A stretch of DNA of 64,000 nucleotides, taken from positions 1-64,000 of the forward strand of contig JAFWSI010000012.1 of assembly GCA_017519415.1 (NCBI GenBank), in the 5' to 3' direction. Made by a program: the position numbers and the translations under genes. Positions within the stretch are counted from its first letter, which is position 1. Each line of letters begins with the position of its first letter. The notes under the pieces were generated by a model. It did not search any database. It saw only the letters and a list, made by a program, of their open reading frames with translations, and was not told the origin of the DNA. Below, piece by piece: positions 63,278-64,000 of the stretch. The stretch comes from Ruminococcus sp. GTDB taxonomy: Bacteria > Bacillota > Clostridia > Oscillospirales > Ruminococcaceae.

Positions 63278-64000
63278 TCAGTCCGTGAACTGTGCTGCCT
63301 CGAATTCAAGCTCTATGGTAGTACCCTTTGGCACCATGGAGCCGCCCTCGATGGACTGCTTCTTCACGCAGGCGCCCTCCTGAGTCGTAAGTGCGCCCTT
63401 TGCAGTATAGTTCAGATAGCACGCGTTTATGCTCTGATTTGCGACCTCGTGGCTGCACCCTATAAGGAACGGCACCATGACCATTTCCGAGGTATTTCCC
63501 CTTTCGGTATAGAGGTATACGCTTCCGTCCTTGGATATGGACTTTCCTGTCTGGGGAGACTGCTCAACAACCTCTATTCCGTTGCCGATAACTATGATAT
63601 TATCGTGGAGCACGCCTGCGCTCTCAATGGTTTTCACTGCGTCGTCTATGGTGGCGCCCTTTACGAGAGGCACCTTTATATCAAGGTTCTTGAGCTCCTG
63701 CTCATTGTATTCGGGGCTCTTTCCCAGATACGGGAGCACCTCTGTGAGTATCTCCTCGGCCACGGGAACAGCTACCTTGCTTCCGTAATACGCGTCGTTG
63801 GATTTGTTCGGCATATCAGCGAGCACAAGGAGTATGAGGTCGGGATCCTCTGCGGGAGTGAAGCATATGTACGAAGCTCCGTACTCCTGATCGTAGGCGT
63901 TCTCTATCTTATCCGCGCCCAGTACCTGCTTGATAACGCTGAGTCGCTGGGAGGTACCGGACTTTCCGCCTATGGCAAAGCCCTTGATATTAACGTTGCC
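63278..64000 (-). CDS. Class B penicillin-binding protein (FtsI/SpoVD type) with PASTA domains, 5' truncated by the window
   Basis: The frame runs on to the window edge on the minus strand; the N-terminus is outside. Visible part: the KSGT motif of the transpeptidase (GGKSGTSQR, about 63955-63975), YICFTPAEDPD and LLVLADMPN, then two PASTA domains (IKVPLVKGATIDDAV and VMVPFLIGCSHEVANQS). SpoVD-type PBPs have C-terminal PASTA domains. It crosslinks septal (or spore) peptidoglycan together with FtsW. The short frame starting at 63826 is part of this gene, not a separate one. Confidence 0.9.
   Translation of the reverse strand, partial: GNVNIKGFAIGGKSGTSQRLSVIKQVLGADKIENAYDQEYGASYICFTPAEDPDLILLVLADMPNKSNDAYYGSKVAVPVAEEILTEVLPYLGKSPEYNEQELKNLDIKVPLVKGATIDDAVKTIESAGVLHDNIIVIGNGIEVVEQSPQTGKSISKDGSVYLYTERGNTSEMVMVPFLIGCSHEVANQSINACYLNYTAKGALTTQEGACVKKQSIEGGSMVPKGTTIELEFEAAQFTD

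Noticed and set aside
61787-64000. Complete dcw operon start (mraZ, mraW)
   Set aside because: The window ends inside the class B PBP, so any upstream genes are not visible.

Overview
The window looks like a chromosome segment of a rumen/gut Ruminococcus close to R. flavefaciens (Firmicutes, Clostridia). The basis is six dockerin-bearing secreted proteins, threonine-rich linkers, BspA-type leucine-rich repeat proteins, clostridial-type small proteins, near-consensus sigma-A promoters with 17-bp spacers, and a Gram-positive division/wall cluster whose MurE carries the DNPR motif of meso-diaminopimelate ligases. No rRNA, tRNA, CRISPR array, transposase or phage gene was seen. Species assignment is inference.

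Positions 1-12,200: 3' end of an LRR-dockerin protein (+); a secreted-protein fragment (+); a membrane acyltransferase fused to an alpha/beta hydrolase that has lost its nucleophile (-); a DD-carboxypeptidase lipoprotein (+); an AraC regulator (+); a zinc-ribbon/TIR/membrane protein (-); a large PL11 rhamnogalacturonan lyase with dockerin (-); a TipA-like MerR regulator (-). Positions 12,400-27,400: a secreted LRR protein (-), a small (p)ppGpp synthetase (+), a GH2 beta-galactosidase with dockerin, a C39-like protein, a lipoprotein-radA-VOC run, a GH43 protein with dockerin, an unknown membrane-anchored protein and a GH16 lipoprotein. The carbohydrate theme is pectin side chains/galactans, mixed-linkage or beta-1,3-glucan, and mannan. 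Most of these genes have their own promoter and terminator rather than sitting in one locus.

Positions 27,400-33,100: a GNAT acetyltransferase and a cardiolipin synthase, convergent and overlapping at their 3' ends. Each is preceded by a copy of the same structured ~90-100 bp element, pointing inward. Then come a thioesterase and a folate run (HD protein, folP, folB-folK fusion, folA). Positions 33,100-36,700: a dockerin protein of unknown function and a GH26 mannanase with dockerin. Positions 36,700-41,700: a histone-H1-like protein beside HU, clpB with an upstream ribbon-helix-helix gene, and a probable structured noncoding RNA.

Positions 41,700-64,000 are all on the minus strand. They hold a polyphosphate-polymerase-like VTC protein, DUF4956 and beta-helix lipoprotein cluster; aag and rqcH; rlmA and a trmK-nif3 fusion; a zf-trcl protein; a sigma factor whose ribosome binding site is buried in a hairpin; a DivIVA-like coiled-coil protein; an XRE regulator; and a division/cell-wall cluster read as (pbp)-murE-mraY-ftsW-murG-hydrolase-murA-ftsQ-ftsZ.

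The most unusual signals are noncoding: the covarying repeat pair around 27.5 and 29.8 kb, two candidate small RNAs (about 13.5 and 41.4 kb), and the hairpin-occluded start of the sigma factor. None has been checked against a database; they rest on base-pairing and promoter geometry read from the sequence.
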